From NCBI GenBank assembly GCA_950097015.1, contig CATNEN010000007.1, forward strand, positions 1,550,001 to 1,614,000: 64,000 nucleotides of DNA, given 5' to 3'. The notes beneath the pieces were generated by a model that was not told where the DNA came from, did not search any database, and saw only the letters and a program-made list of their open reading frames with translations. Each line of letters opens with the position of its first letter. Position 1 is the stretch's first letter. This document shows positions 54,601-64,000 of the stretch, piece by piece. Source of the DNA: Macrostomum hystrix. Its lineage: Eukaryota > Platyhelminthes > Macrostomidae. The translations under genes and the position numbers were made by a program.

Positions 54601-54724
54601 TGCTACGGGACTGTGCTTGGCTGTGCCAACACTGCCAGCTCAGACCAAATCACAGCCTGCTATGGTTGCCTGCAGCGATGGCGAGGCTCAACTGTGGCAG
54701 TTGGAAGGCTTTAGGTCAGACTGA
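50964..54724 (+). CDS. GALNT: Polypeptide N-acetylgalactosaminyltransferase, complete, four exons
   Basis: A type II Golgi enzyme that transfers GalNAc from UDP-GalNAc to Ser/Thr and so starts mucin-type O-glycosylation. Exons: 50964-51665, 52349-52942, 53480-53721, 54307-54724; all joins keep frame (651 residues). A Cys/Arg-rich cytosolic tail precedes one membrane segment (residues about 72-90). The GT-A catalytic domain has [28 protein letters not shown], the DxH metal site DAH (about 293-295), TPTMAGGLF and [11 protein letters not shown]. The ricin-type lectin domain has [10 protein letters not shown] and a final QLWQLEG. The start could instead be the ATG at 51087 (610 residues), which gives a more usual tail length. 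The isoform cannot be assigned. Confidence 0.93.
51724..51830. repeat. Degenerate 17-bp repeat in GALNT intron 1
   Basis: About six copies of GATCCCGAAGTTTCTTT with increasing divergence to the right, beginning about 58 nt after the donor. Confidence 0.75.
52085..52315. repeat. 16-bp minisatellite in GALNT intron 1
   Basis: About 14 copies of CCCTAAATCGGGATTT. The array ends about 30 nt before the exon 2 acceptor. Confidence 0.95.
52349..52942 (+). CDS. GALNT: GALNT exon 2 (catalytic core)
   Basis: It follows CCCGCAG and encodes 198 residues containing the DAH metal motif and the WGGEN acceptor-binding region. The donor is GTGAGA at 52943, after VFRK. Confidence 0.95.
53000..53367. repeat. 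Degenerate 29-bp repeat with GTCACGTGAC palindromes in GALNT intron 2
   Basis: Diverged units with the cores GTTAGTTCGTCACGTGAC and CTTCTTTCCGG. Five exact GTCACGTGAC palindromes (53149, 53176, 53206, 53236, 53358) and one near-copy (53002) are present. Confidence 0.8.
53480..53721 (+). CDS. GALNT: GALNT exon 3
   Basis: It follows TTTGCCAG and encodes [20 protein letters not shown] to PIDA. The PGG and the WMDDYK segment are conserved in the family. It ends in phase 2 before GTAACT. Confidence 0.92.
53740..54235. repeat. 35-bp minisatellite in GALNT intron 3
   Basis: About 14 copies of a unit containing TTCACTGGTTTGGAAAGTCA and CTCCATCCTCACTT. It begins about 20 nt after the exon 3 donor and fills most of the intron. 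A GG/AG variant alternates among units. Confidence 0.95.
54307..54724 (+). CDS. GALNT: GALNT exon 4 (lectin domain)
   Basis: It follows CCCGACAG and encodes the linker [18 protein letters not shown] and the beta-trefoil lectin with paired cysteines, ending in FRSD and TGA. Confidence 0.93.
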
Positions 54725-54764
54725 TGCGCTTGGGTCTATATTTCACATGTTTGCCACAGATCAG

Positions 54765-55945
54765 ACTGGAGATAGTAGGTGATTGATTGACAGGTCTGAC
54801 TGGAGATAGAAGATTGATTGATTGACAGGTCTGACTGGAGATAGAAGATTGCTTGATTGACAGGTCTGACTGGAAATAGAAGATTGATTGATTGGCAGGT
54901 CTGACTGGAGATAGAAGGTGATTGATTGACAGGTCTGACTGGAGATAGAAGGTGAATGATTGACAGGTCGGACTGGAGATAGAAGGTGAATGATTGACAG
55001 GTCTGACTGGAGATAGAAGGTGATTGATTGACAGGTCTGACTGGAGATAGAAGGTGATTGATTGACAGGTCTGACGAGATTAAAAATTGATTGATTGACA
55101 GGTCTGACTGGAGATAGAAGGTGATTGATTGACAGGTCTGACTGGAGATAGAAGGTGATTGATTGACAGGTCTGACGAGATTAAAAATTGATTGATTGAC
55201 AGGTCTGACTGGAGATAGAAGGTGATTGATTGACAGGTCTGACTGGAGATAGAAGGTGATTGATTGACAGGTCTGACTGGAGATAGAAGGTGATTGATTG
55301 ACAGGTCTGACGAGATTAAAAATTGATTGATTGACAGGTCTGACTGGAGATGGAAGGTGATTGATTGACAGGTCTGACTGGAGATAGAAGGTGATTGATT
55401 GACAGGTCTGACGAGATTAAAAATTGATTGATTGACAGGTCTGACTGGAGATTAAAAATTGATTGACAGATCTGACTGGAGATAGGAAATTGATTGACAG
55501 ATCTGACTGGAGATAGGAAATTGATTGACAGATCTGACTGGAGATAAAATATTGATTGATTGGCAGATCTTACTGGAGGTAGAAGGTGATTGGTTGACAG
55601 ATCTGACTGGAGATTGAGGTTGATTGATTGACAGGTCTGACTGGAGATTGAGATTGATTGATTGACAGGTCTGACTGGAGATAGGAAATTGATTGACAGA
55701 TCTGACTGGAGATAGAATATTGATTTATTGACAGATCTTACTGGAGATAGAAGGTGATTGGTTGACAGATCTGACTGGAGATTGAGGTTGATTGATTGAC
55801 AGGTCTGACTGGAGATTGAGATTGATTGATTGACAGGTCTGACTGGAGATAGAAGGTGATTGATTGACAGGTCTGACTGGAGATAGAATATTGATTTATT
55901 GACAGATCTTACTGGAGATAGAAGGTGATTGATTGACAGGTCTAT
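54765..55945. repeat. 34-bp minisatellite downstream of GALNT
   Basis: About 36 copies with the core TTGATTGACAGGTCTGACTG and GAGATAGAAGG. The array starts about 40 nt after the GALNT stop codon and may therefore be transcribed in its 3' UTR. Some units carry GAGATTAAAAATTG, which includes the alternative polyadenylation word ATTAAA. Confidence 0.93.
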
Positions 55946-56529
55946 CAGTGGACATGAAAGCAATGGGCTGTGCTATGTCACTATTCCAATATTCCCTCAT
56001 TCGACTCTTAGTTTTCTTATGACAAATTTTATATACATTTTTGCGGAGAAATTGTTAAATTCTTTTTAATGTTTTTTTTATCATTCTATAATATTTTGTA
56101 CTTGACACATTACGACTTTCATATCATTCTATTGTTACATCGACAATACTTTACTATATTGATATTGTACTTACATGCGTGGTATACTTTAACTGTCTAT
56201 TTACTTGCTAGATCTTTTCTAGATTTTCTGTGCTCTTCTGTTGGCTTGTCGATCATGTTTTCCTAGAAAAGTTTCATTCCACTTTTATTAGCTGACAGAC
56301 ATGTTAAAGTAGCTATTCGATAGTTATTTATAAAAATAGCTCATTTCTTTACTTTATTTTTACTTACTTAGCTAGCGAAATAATAAGCAGAAATGTGAAA
56401 GCTGACTTTTTTATTGTGCCACGTGCTACCCTGTATTCGCAACTTTCCATTCTTAGCTTTTTTCTTCCATCTGTCCTTTGCAGATCGCTAAATGTGCTTT
56501 GATTTCTATGTTAACAAGGGTACACAGTT
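55946..56529. other. Intergenic, no gene seen
   Basis: AT-rich sequence between two repeats; no feature supported. Confidence 0.4.
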
Positions 56530-56840
56530 GACCTTTTTGACTTTGATTGATTGACAGAATAGTTTGATGAATTGATAAACCTAATGGCTACAAAATTTTT
56601 ATGAATTAATAGGCTTAAAATAAAATTTCGATAGGTTAATAGGCTTGGCATACAAGCTTGATAAATTGATTTGCTTGACATAAAAGCTTGGTAGGTTAAT
56701 AGACTTAAGAAAAAAATTATAGATTGAAAGGCTTGACAAAAAAGTGTGATACATTGATAGGCTTGACAGAAAAGTGTGATACATTGATAAGCTTGACAGA
56801 AAAGTGTGATGAATTGATAGGCTTGACAGAAATTACAAAT
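56530..56840. repeat. Degenerate 30-bp repeat
   Basis: About ten diverged units with the cores AGGCTTGACAGAAAAGTGTG and ATGAATTGAT. It is related in style, but not clearly in sequence, to the array before it. Confidence 0.8.
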
Positions 56841-57438
56841 AAATATCAATCAAAGTAAATAATTAAAATCATAAACGTGTTAATGAAAAACATTTTCATA
56901 AAATTTAAATCTTTCCGATGTGCCTTCTTCATTTTTTCCTAGAATGTTTATAGAAAGCATGTGAATGTTCTAACTATTAATTTTAATCAGACTAAATTAG
57001 ATTTGGCGCGAGTTTAAATTTATCTTTGCTTCTGACTATTCTATACCAGTATCGTTTGAGATCTGCCGTTTGCAATCCAAGTCAAGTTTTTTTAGTTTGT
57101 CATGATTTTTTCGATTTTTTCTTTTAAACAACATCGCATGCAGTCTGTGCGTGTTGTCCTACATCAGTTGAGCTCTCCAGATTATTAAAGCTATTTGGCA
57201 CTTTTGTTTCATGTTAGCATTGTAGAGCCTTGATCCTATTGTATTTGTTGACACCTTACTGTACCAACATCAATAAATTATGTACTTGCTCTGCTGATAA
57301 AATTATACTGCTCTTTACATGACGGATCTGCTAAATATCTGACTGAAAACTATCACCATCTTTTCATATTTATTGCTTTCAATTCTATTTCTTACAAGTT
57401 ATCAAATTTAAATTTCCCTAAACTCGACCTATTGTCAC
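56841..57438. other. Intergenic, no gene seen
   Basis: AT-rich sequence with no exon, RNA gene or element recognised. Confidence 0.4.
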
Positions 57439-57439
57439 C

Positions 57440-59105
57440 ATCCCAGATGCTCAAATTGAGCAGCCATCCTCCCAGATCCTCAGATTGAGCAGCCATTCTC
57501 CCAGATCCTCAGATTGAGCAGCCATCCTCCCAGATCCTCAGATTGAGCAGCCATTCTCCCAGATCTTCTAATTGAGCAGCCATTCTCCCAGATCTTCTAA
57601 TTGAGCAGCCATTCTCCCAGATCCTCAGATTGAGCAGCCATTCTCCCAGATGCTCAAATTGAGCAGCCATTCTCCCAGATGCTCAAATTGAGCAGCCATT
57701 CTCCCAGATCCTCAGATTGAGCAGCCATTCTCCCAGATCCTCAGATTGAGCAGCCATTCTCCCAGATGCTCAAATTGAGCAGCCATTCTCCCAGATGCTC
57801 AAATTGAGCAGCCATTCTCCCAGATCCTCAGATTGAGCAGCCATTCTCCCAGATGCTCAAATTGAGCAGCCATTCTCCCAGATGCTCAAATTGAGCAGCC
57901 ATTCTCCCAGATCCTCAGATTCAGCAGCCATCCTCCCAGATCTTCTAATTGAGCAGCCATTCTCCCAGATCCTCAGATTGAGCAGCCATTCTCCCAGATG
58001 CTCAAATTGAGCAGCCATTCTCCCAGGAGCTCAGATTGAGCAGCCATTCTCCCAGGAGCTCAGATTGAGCAGCCATCCTCCCAGATCCTCAGATTGAGCA
58101 GCCATCCTCCCAGATCCTCAGATTGAGCAGCCAGTCTCCCAGATCCTCTAATTGAGCAGCCATCCTCCCAGATCCTCAGATTGAGCAGCCATTCTCCCAG
58201 ATCTTCTAATTGAGCAGCCATTCTCCCAGATGCTCAAATTGAGCAGCCATTCTCCCAGATCCTCAGATTGAGCAGCCATTCTCCCAGATGCTCAAATTGA
58301 GCAGCCATTCTCCCAGATGCTCAAATTGAGCAGCCATTCTCCCAGATCCTCAGATTCAGCAGCCATTCTCCCAGATCCTCAGATTGAGCAGCCATTCTCC
58401 CAGATGCTCAGATTGAGCAGCCATTCTCCCAGATCTTCTAATTGAGCAGCCATTCTCCCAGATCCTCAGATTGAGCAGCCATTCTCCCAGATGCTCAAAT
58501 TGAGCAGCCATTCTCCCAGATGCTCAAATTGAGCAGCCATTCTCCCAGATCCTCAGATTGAGCAGCCATTCTCCCAGATCCTCAGATTGAGCAGCCATTC
58601 TCCCAGATGCTCAAATTGAGCAGCCATTCTCCCAGATGCTCAAATTGAGCAGCCATTCTCCCAGATCCTCAGATTGAGCAGCCATTCTCCCAGATGCTCA
58701 AATTGAGCAGCCATTCTCCCAGATGCTCAAATTGAGCAGCCATTCTCCCAGATCCTCAAATTGAGCAGCCATTCTCCCAGATGCTCAAATTGAGCAGCCA
58801 TTCTCCCAGATCCTCAGATTGAGCAGCCATTCTCCCAGATCCTCAGATTGAGCAGCCATTCTCCCAGATGCTCAAATTGAGCAGCCATTCTCCCAGATGC
58901 TCAAATTGAGCAGCCATTCTCCCAGATGCTCAAATTGAGCAGCTATTCTTCCAGATCCTCAGATTGAGCAGTCAGCCTCCCAGATGCTCAGATTGAGCAG
59001 CCATCCTCCCAGATCCTCTAATTGAGCAGCCAGTCTCCCAGATCCTCTAATTGAGCAGCCAGTCTCCCAGATCCTCTAATTGAGCAGCCATCCTCCCAGA
59101 TGCTC
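57440..59105. repeat. 29-bp minisatellite, about 58 copies
   Basis: The unit has ATTGAGCAGCCATTCTCCCA and GATCCTCAG, with GATGCTCAA and GATCTTCTA variants. Blocks of several units recur in the same order. The edges are the most variable part. Confidence 0.96.
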
Positions 59106-59634
59106 AGATGTCCACCTGTTGAGGAGTTGGAATCCTGAGTAAACTTAAATTTAATTCCTTTAATCTGAGCACATCGTGTATACTTGGATGCACGCATTGC
59201 ATAAATCGTGAGCTTTAAAGGAGGAGGCGTGAATTCCCCTGCACTCACAAATCTATTTATGAGTAGTAATTGAGCAGTGGTGTAGCTTTCCAGTGTACAC
59301 ATCTCAGTTTAATGAAGAAACTGTGTTCCAGTGTTTATTCTCTTCTTGGCTATCCAACTTTTTACACTTCAGAGCTGGCTTTTGTGATTTATAGTATTTT
59401 CTTAACAGCTCTCAATACCAGCTCACCACTAGGCTACAACCCAAGTCGATATATAAAGGAAAATCAAGATAATCATATTGTTTCATGACTTGTAGTTCTT
59501 CTGAGCCTAAGAGTTTCAAATGTATGAGGACCAGCTTGTCATCCTTAGTTAGCCGGCTGCATTGTCTTGTCTGTTTTTGCATTGTTCCTTTTTCGCATTG
59601 TTTTCTGTGCTTTTTAGTCGGTGTTCGAGCCACG
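59106..59634. other. Intergenic spacer between arrays, no gene seen
   Basis: Single-copy sequence of about 530 bp. The short open frames on both strands have no recognisable domain. Confidence 0.4.
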
Positions 59635-60320
59635 CGAATGATAAGCTAGTGCCATGCGAATGATAAGCTAGTGCCATGCGAATGATAAGCTAGTGCCATG
59701 CGAATGATAAGCTAGTGCCACGTAAATGATAAGCTAGTGCCACGTAAATGATAAGCTAGTGCCACGCGAATGATAAGTTAGTGCCACGTAAATGATAAGC
59801 TAGTGCCACGTAAATGATAAGCTAGTGCCACGTAAATGATAAGCTAGTGCCACGTAAATGATAAGCTAGTGCCACGCGAATGATAAGTTAGTGCCACGTA
59901 AATGATAAGCTAGTGCCACGTAAATGATAAGCTAGTGCCACGTAAATGATAAGCTAGTGCCACGTAAATGATAAGCTAGTGCCACGTAAATGATAAGCTA
60001 GTGCCACGTAAATGATAAGCTAGTGCCACGTAAATGATAAGCTAGTGCCACGCGAATGATAAGTTAGTGCCACGTAAATGATAAGCTAGTGCCACGTAAA
60101 TGATAAGCTAGTGCCACGTAAATGATAAGCTAGTGCCACGTAAATGATAAGCTAGTGCCACGTAAATGATAAGCTAGTGCCACGTAAATGATAAGCTAGT
60201 GCCACGCGAATGATAAGTTAGTGCCACGTAAATGATAAGCTAGTGCCACGCGAATGATAAGTTAGTGCCACGCGAATGATAAGCTAGTGTCATGCGAATG
60301 ATAAGCTAGTGTCATGCGAA
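59635..60320. repeat. 22-bp minisatellite
   Basis: About 31 copies of GCCACGTAAATGATAAGCTA plus GT, with a CGCGAATG/AAGTTA variant recurring at regular intervals of a few units. This suggests a higher-order unit. Confidence 0.95.
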
Positions 60321-60334
60321 TAACTCTTTGTTCG

Positions 60335-60735
60335 TGAATAGCTTGTCACTGGTTTGTTAATAGCTTGTGAATGGCTTGTGAATGGCTTGTGAATGGTTTT
60401 AGAATGGTTCGTGAATGGCTTGTAAATGGCTTGTGAATGGTTTTAGAATGGTTCGTGAATGGTTTTAGAATGGTTCGTGAATGGCTTGTGAATGGCTTGT
60501 GAATGGCTTGTGAATGGTTTTAGAATGGTTCGTGAATGGTTTTAGAATGGTTCGTGAATGGCTTGTGAATGGCTTGTGAATGGTTTAAGAATGGCTTGTG
60601 AATGGCTTGCAAATGGCTTGTGAATGGCTTGTGAATGGCTTGTGAATGGTTTTAGAATGGTTCGTGAACGGCCTGTGAATGGCTTGTAAATGGTTTAAGA
60701 ATGGCTTGTGAATGGCTTGTAAATGGCTTGTGAGT
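60335..60735. repeat. 11-bp repeat
   Basis: About 36 copies of GAATGGCTTGT, alternating with GAATGGTTTTA and GAATGGTTCGT in 33-bp triplets. Confidence 0.93.
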
Positions 60736-61660
60736 GTCACGGGTAGTGTCAATCTAAATCTGTCATTAGCATCGTGATTTTATATTTCGTGAAAGCAAGC
60801 AAAAAGAAACCATATTGAATTACTTCCCTGTCCGTTTTATCTAACTGCTGGCTGTTTCTCCTCATTTTTCCATATCCCTTTCGTTACTATTTGCTTGGCG
60901 ATGGAAGTGAGAGCTAATGGATAAGAAGGCCGAGTATAAGTTGAAATGGGAGAGGTCTTCAAGGCCAGGAAATATTCGATACACAAAAATACTATCGAGT
61001 GGGATATTGTGCCCCAGATTTTGTCGGGCCTTCGCGCTGCCTCTTCCCGATTCTGGAATCGACATCTCGAGGGCGGAGACTTTCGGCATGTTTCTGTCGT
61101 TCCTCCCCAGGTCTACCAGCCAGCCAGCCAGCCAGACCCAGCTAACGAGCGAGGCCGCGACCGCCCCTCGCCGGCTGAAGTGCATTCAGACTGGCCAGGC
61201 GAGAGGAGAGGAGAGAGGGAGAAAGAGAGCGTAGAGGATGTAAGGATGGGGACTCAAACTGGGACGGTCTGTGAGATCCTCTCTTCCCCCCTCGGACTCA
61301 TTCCCATGGCAACAACACGCACTAGGATCTGGGATTCGGGACGAGATTAGATGAACCCCTGGCGGGTTTCTGGAGATACTCAGCTAGCTGAGGGGGGTGG
61401 GTGCCAATGTACAGGCCGCGCTTGCACAGCCACCTCCACTCCGCCGTGGCTACTCTCGCTACACTCGCTATTTGACGGCACAAAACAGCGCAGTAGAAGG
61501 CAGGTTGGCTTGTGCAGTAGGAGACTGTAGGTCTGTCTGTGCATTAGTTAGCGCATAGTTTACTGTGTAAGGCCCCGGGCAGCATAAGTAAGAAATTGTC
61601 TATTTTGCAGGTTAACAAATTTCGGTTGTCGCTGAGTCTGCTTCGAAACCTTATCGCGGC
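60736..61660. promoter_or_regulatory. Upstream region of the cytochrome b561 gene
   Basis: The sequence is GC-richer from about 60900. Two overlapping open frames on the plus strand (60917-61350) have no recognisable domain and probably reflect composition. A splice-acceptor-like TATTTTGCAG at 61601-61610 precedes the start codon by about 50 nt, so a spliced 5' UTR is possible. Confidence 0.35.
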
Positions 61661-61762
61661 ATGGCATACGAGAATCTCGACCGTCCGCAGAGCAGCGGCG
61701 GCGGGGGCGGCAGCGCCGAGACCTCGATGAGGACCTTCACCATCTGGGTGCTGATTGCTCAG
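61661..61762 (+). CDS. CYB561: Cytochrome b561 exon 1
   Basis: 34 codons from ATGGC (good context) through a Ser/Gly-rich tail to the start of TM1 (TFTIWVLIAQ). The donor is GTGAGT. Confidence 0.85.
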
Positions 61763-63858
61763 GTGAGTCCTATAGACTATGGAAATAAGAGCAAAGAAAA
61801 GTTGGGGCAATTTTCGAATGCAAATTTGGCTTCATCAGAAAATAAATTGCTTCGATTGAGGCGTGCCAGATTGCTTTAAAATCAGCTGGGATTATTTCCT
61901 GGAATTTGTTTTCCTCTGAGCTTCTGTCCTTGATCGAACTATTTTTCCTGGTTTCTTGATTTTTTTTCAATTGCCTACTTTAAGTAGTTGATGAACGTTT
62001 TTTGCAGAAATTTCGAATCCCCAATTCTCCCCCCAGGCTGTGGGACTGCTGGCTGTGATTATCACCGCGGTGTGGATGTCCGCCTATCACGGCGGCTTCA
62101 GCTGGTCAGCCGACCGCGTCTTCAACTTCCACCCGCTGTTCATGGTCATCGGAATGGTGTTCCTCTATGCTGACGGTGAGTAGCGAAGCCGAGGAAACTG
62201 CCGGCGGAGTAGATAGGGGAGATGGAGACACTGAGAAGTAGATAGGCGATATGGAGACACTGAGAAGTAGATAGGCGATATGGAGACACTGAGAAGTAGA
62301 TAGGCGATATGGAGACACTGAGAGGTAGATAGGGGATATATGGAGACACTGAGAGGTAGATAGGGGATATATGGAGACACTGAGAGGTAGATAGGGGATA
62401 TATGGAGACACTGAGAGGTAGATAGGGGATATGGAGACACTGAGAGGTAGATAGGGGATATGGAGACACTCTAAAGTAGCTAGAGGAGTTCGAGACACTG
62501 AGAAGTAGATTGAGGAGATAGAGACACTGAGAGGTAGATAGTAGAGAGTAGCAGACACTGAGAGGTAGATATGGGATATGGAGACACTGAGAAGTAGATA
62601 GTGGAGAGTAGGAGACACTGAGAGGTAGATAGGGAGATGGAGACTCTGAAGGGTATCCATCTCTCCAAGAGGAGATTAGGAGAGAAATTTATATGTGAAT
62701 ATCGTTGGAGAGTGATAGCTCTCTAATTAGTCATGGAAAGGTGAGCGGAACCCGAAGCAAGTTGTACAGCCCAGAATCTCTGTAAATTAATTCTGCTCTC
62801 GCCTGGCACGAGAGCTGGGCTTCGGTGGCAATTATTCCAGTCTCACAGGTTAGTTAAATTAAGTCTTTAAGATGAAGCCAGGTTGCAAATCGCGTACCGA
62901 TTTAATTTCCGCTCTGGAACTCGTCATTACTCAAATTTAGGCTTGTGACTCACAGAGCATATATATTAAGTAGGCACGTGCTTTTCCCAATTTATCTCCT
63001 GCTTATCCTCAGCCAACCAGAATAAACTTTGACTTATCCGCTTTATCCCTAAATTACGCGATTTATCCCGAAATTATCCATGGAAATTTATCCCCAATTT
63101 GTCTTCTGCATTCTATCATTTATCAATTTATCATTAACCTACCCTGTATATCCCCAACCACCCAATCGATCCCCAACCTACTCAATCGATTTCAAACCTA
63201 CCCAATCGATCCCCAACCTACTCAAGTGATCCCCAACCTACCCAAGTGATCCCCAACCTACCCAAGTGATCCTTAACCTACCCAATCGATCCCAACCTAC
63301 CCAATCGATCCCCAACCTACCCAAGTGATCCTTAACCTACCCAATCGATCCCAACCTACCCAATCGATCCCCAACCTACCCAAGTCTCCAACTTCCTATT
63401 TAATTCCCAAGCCACTTATTTAGTTCCCCTACTCCCTGATTGCTCCACGAACATCTCTTATCCCCATCCTGACTCTAATCTCCCGCCGTAGGCATTCTGG
63501 TCTATCGCGTGTTTCGCAGCGTCAAGAAGTTCCGCGTCAAGATCATCCACGCCTCGCTGCACATCCTGGCCCTGATCTTCGCCATCGTGGGCCTGAAGGC
63601 GGTGTTCAACTCGCACAATCTGGCCACCCCGGAGCCGAGGCCCAATCTCTACAGCGTGCACTCTTGGCTAGGCCTGACCTGCGTGATCCTGTTCTGCCTG
63701 CAGTGGGTCGGCGGCCTGGTGCACTTCCTGCTGCCGCAGACGCCACAGAATTATCGCAAGCTCTACCTGCCGCTGCACCAGCACTGGGGCGTCATTCTGT
63801 TCTGCATGACCACCGTCACCGCCATCACCGGAATCACCGAGAAGAACGCCTTCCACAA
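61661..63858 (+). CDS. CYB561: Cytochrome b561 family transmembrane oxidoreductase, 5' part (three exons)
   Basis: A di-heme membrane protein that passes electrons from cytosolic ascorbate across secretory or endolysosomal membranes. Exons: 61661-61762, 62037-62175, 63492-63858. All joins keep frame and the gene continues past the window. Four candidate heme histidines sit at the family positions: H66 (FNFHPLFMV), H104 (ASLHILALI), H137 (LYSVHSWLG) and H176 (LPLHQHWG). At least five hydrophobic helices are covered. The N-terminus carries a Gly tract before TM1. ITEK near the end matches the start of the last loop before TM6. The subfamily is not resolved. Confidence 0.9.
62037..62175 (+). CDS. 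CYB561: Cytochrome b561 exon 2
   Basis: It follows CCCCCCAG and encodes the rest of TM1, YHGGFSW and TM2 with the first heme histidine. It ends in phase 1 before GTGAGT. Confidence 0.9.
62205..62655. repeat. 28-bp repeat in cytochrome b561 intron 2
   Basis: About 16 copies with the core GGAGACACTGAGAGGTAGAT. It starts about 30-40 nt after the exon 2 donor. Confidence 0.93.
62656..63149. other. Unique part of cytochrome b561 intron 2
   Basis: Non-repetitive to about 63000, then loosely periodic TTTATCCC words. No exon seen. Confidence 0.4.
63150..63390. repeat. 20-bp repeat in cytochrome b561 intron 2
   Basis: About 12 copies of CCCCAACCTACCCAATCGAT, with a CAAGTGAT variant. Confidence 0.92.
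63492..63858 (+). CDS. CYB561: Cytochrome b561 exon 3
   Basis: It follows CGCCGTAG and encodes TM3-TM5 with three heme histidines. It ends in phase 2 before GTGAGC at 63859. Confidence 0.92.
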
Positions 63859-63929
63859 GTGAGCAGTCTTTGAGATGGCTTGGCTCGGCTTTGCCACTGG
63901 CTGTACATCGAAATGTGTCTCAATCTTGA

Positions 63930-64000
63930 CAGATTGAATCTTTGATAAATGGGAGATTTGATAAATAGGATCTTTGATAGATGGGATATTTGATAAATAG
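63930..64000. repeat. Start of a repeat in cytochrome b561 intron 3
   Basis: Diverged copies of TTTGATAAATGGGA and TTTGATAAATAGGA begin about 70 nt after the exon 3 donor and run off the window. Confidence 0.7.

Noticed and set aside
57440..60320. Regular 22-29 bp repeats that look superficially like a CRISPR array
   Set aside because: Units are directly adjacent with no unique spacers, and the genome is eukaryotic, so these are minisatellites.
60917..61350. Two overlapping plus-strand open frames before cytochrome b561
   Set aside because: No domain, inconsistent codon use and no splice signals joining them to the b561 exons. Probably GC-rich upstream sequence.

Overview
This window is nuclear DNA from an invertebrate animal. 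The genes are split by GT-AG introns, they encode animal families (class A GPCR, alpha-COP, polypeptide GalNAc-transferase, cytochrome b561, a Vestigial-like/Tgi cofactor, a dynein light chain), and eukaryotic transposons lie between them. A hammerhead ribozyme inside a tRNA-like short element would fit a flatworm or related spiralian, because similar ribozyme elements are known from schistosomes. That placement is inference, not proof.

Layout. 391-3128 (-): two exons of a neuropeptide-type GPCR (TM1-TM5); TM6-TM7 would lie beyond the left edge. 3.3-11.1 kb: mostly tandem repeats, including a 3.6 kb array of a 33-bp unit, plus the tRNA-like/hammerhead element at about 4.30-4.40 kb. 12570-20530 (-): a complete nine-exon COPA gene (1235 codons), which I could join in frame from start to stop. 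21007-30670: two Helitron-type elements joined head to tail, both inflated by 23-bp and 18-bp minisatellites. 32.0-34.0 kb: LINE reverse-transcriptase debris split by an insertion. 34511-38611 (-): an intronless ORF of 1366 codons with about 60 tandem 13-residue repeats. 39.1-42.1 kb: a mariner-like remnant, a field of short dispersed motifs and a long-inverted-repeat MITE whose sister copy sits in COPA intron 1. 43.1-47.5 kb: minisatellites. 48231-48711 (+): last exon of a VGLL4/Tgi-like gene. 49369-49854 (-): a dynein-light-chain-domain protein. 50964-54724 (+): a complete four-exon GALNT. 54.8-60.7 kb: five minisatellite families in series. 61661 to the right edge (+): first three exons of a cytochrome b561.

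Two features stand out. Tandem repeats make up roughly 40 percent of the window (my estimate from array lengths). They are also not randomly placed within genes: ten of the eleven introns longer than about 300 nt (or running off the window) carry a different tandem array beginning roughly 15-80 nt after the 5' splice site, while the introns shorter than that carry none.

Functionally, COPA (COPI coat) and GALNT (mucin-type O-glycosylation) both act at the Golgi. Cytochrome b561 moves electrons across membranes of secretory or endolysosomal compartments. Nothing suggests a co-regulated cluster, and gene orientations are mixed. Exon boundaries come from reading-frame continuity, splice consensus and family resemblance, without transcript data.
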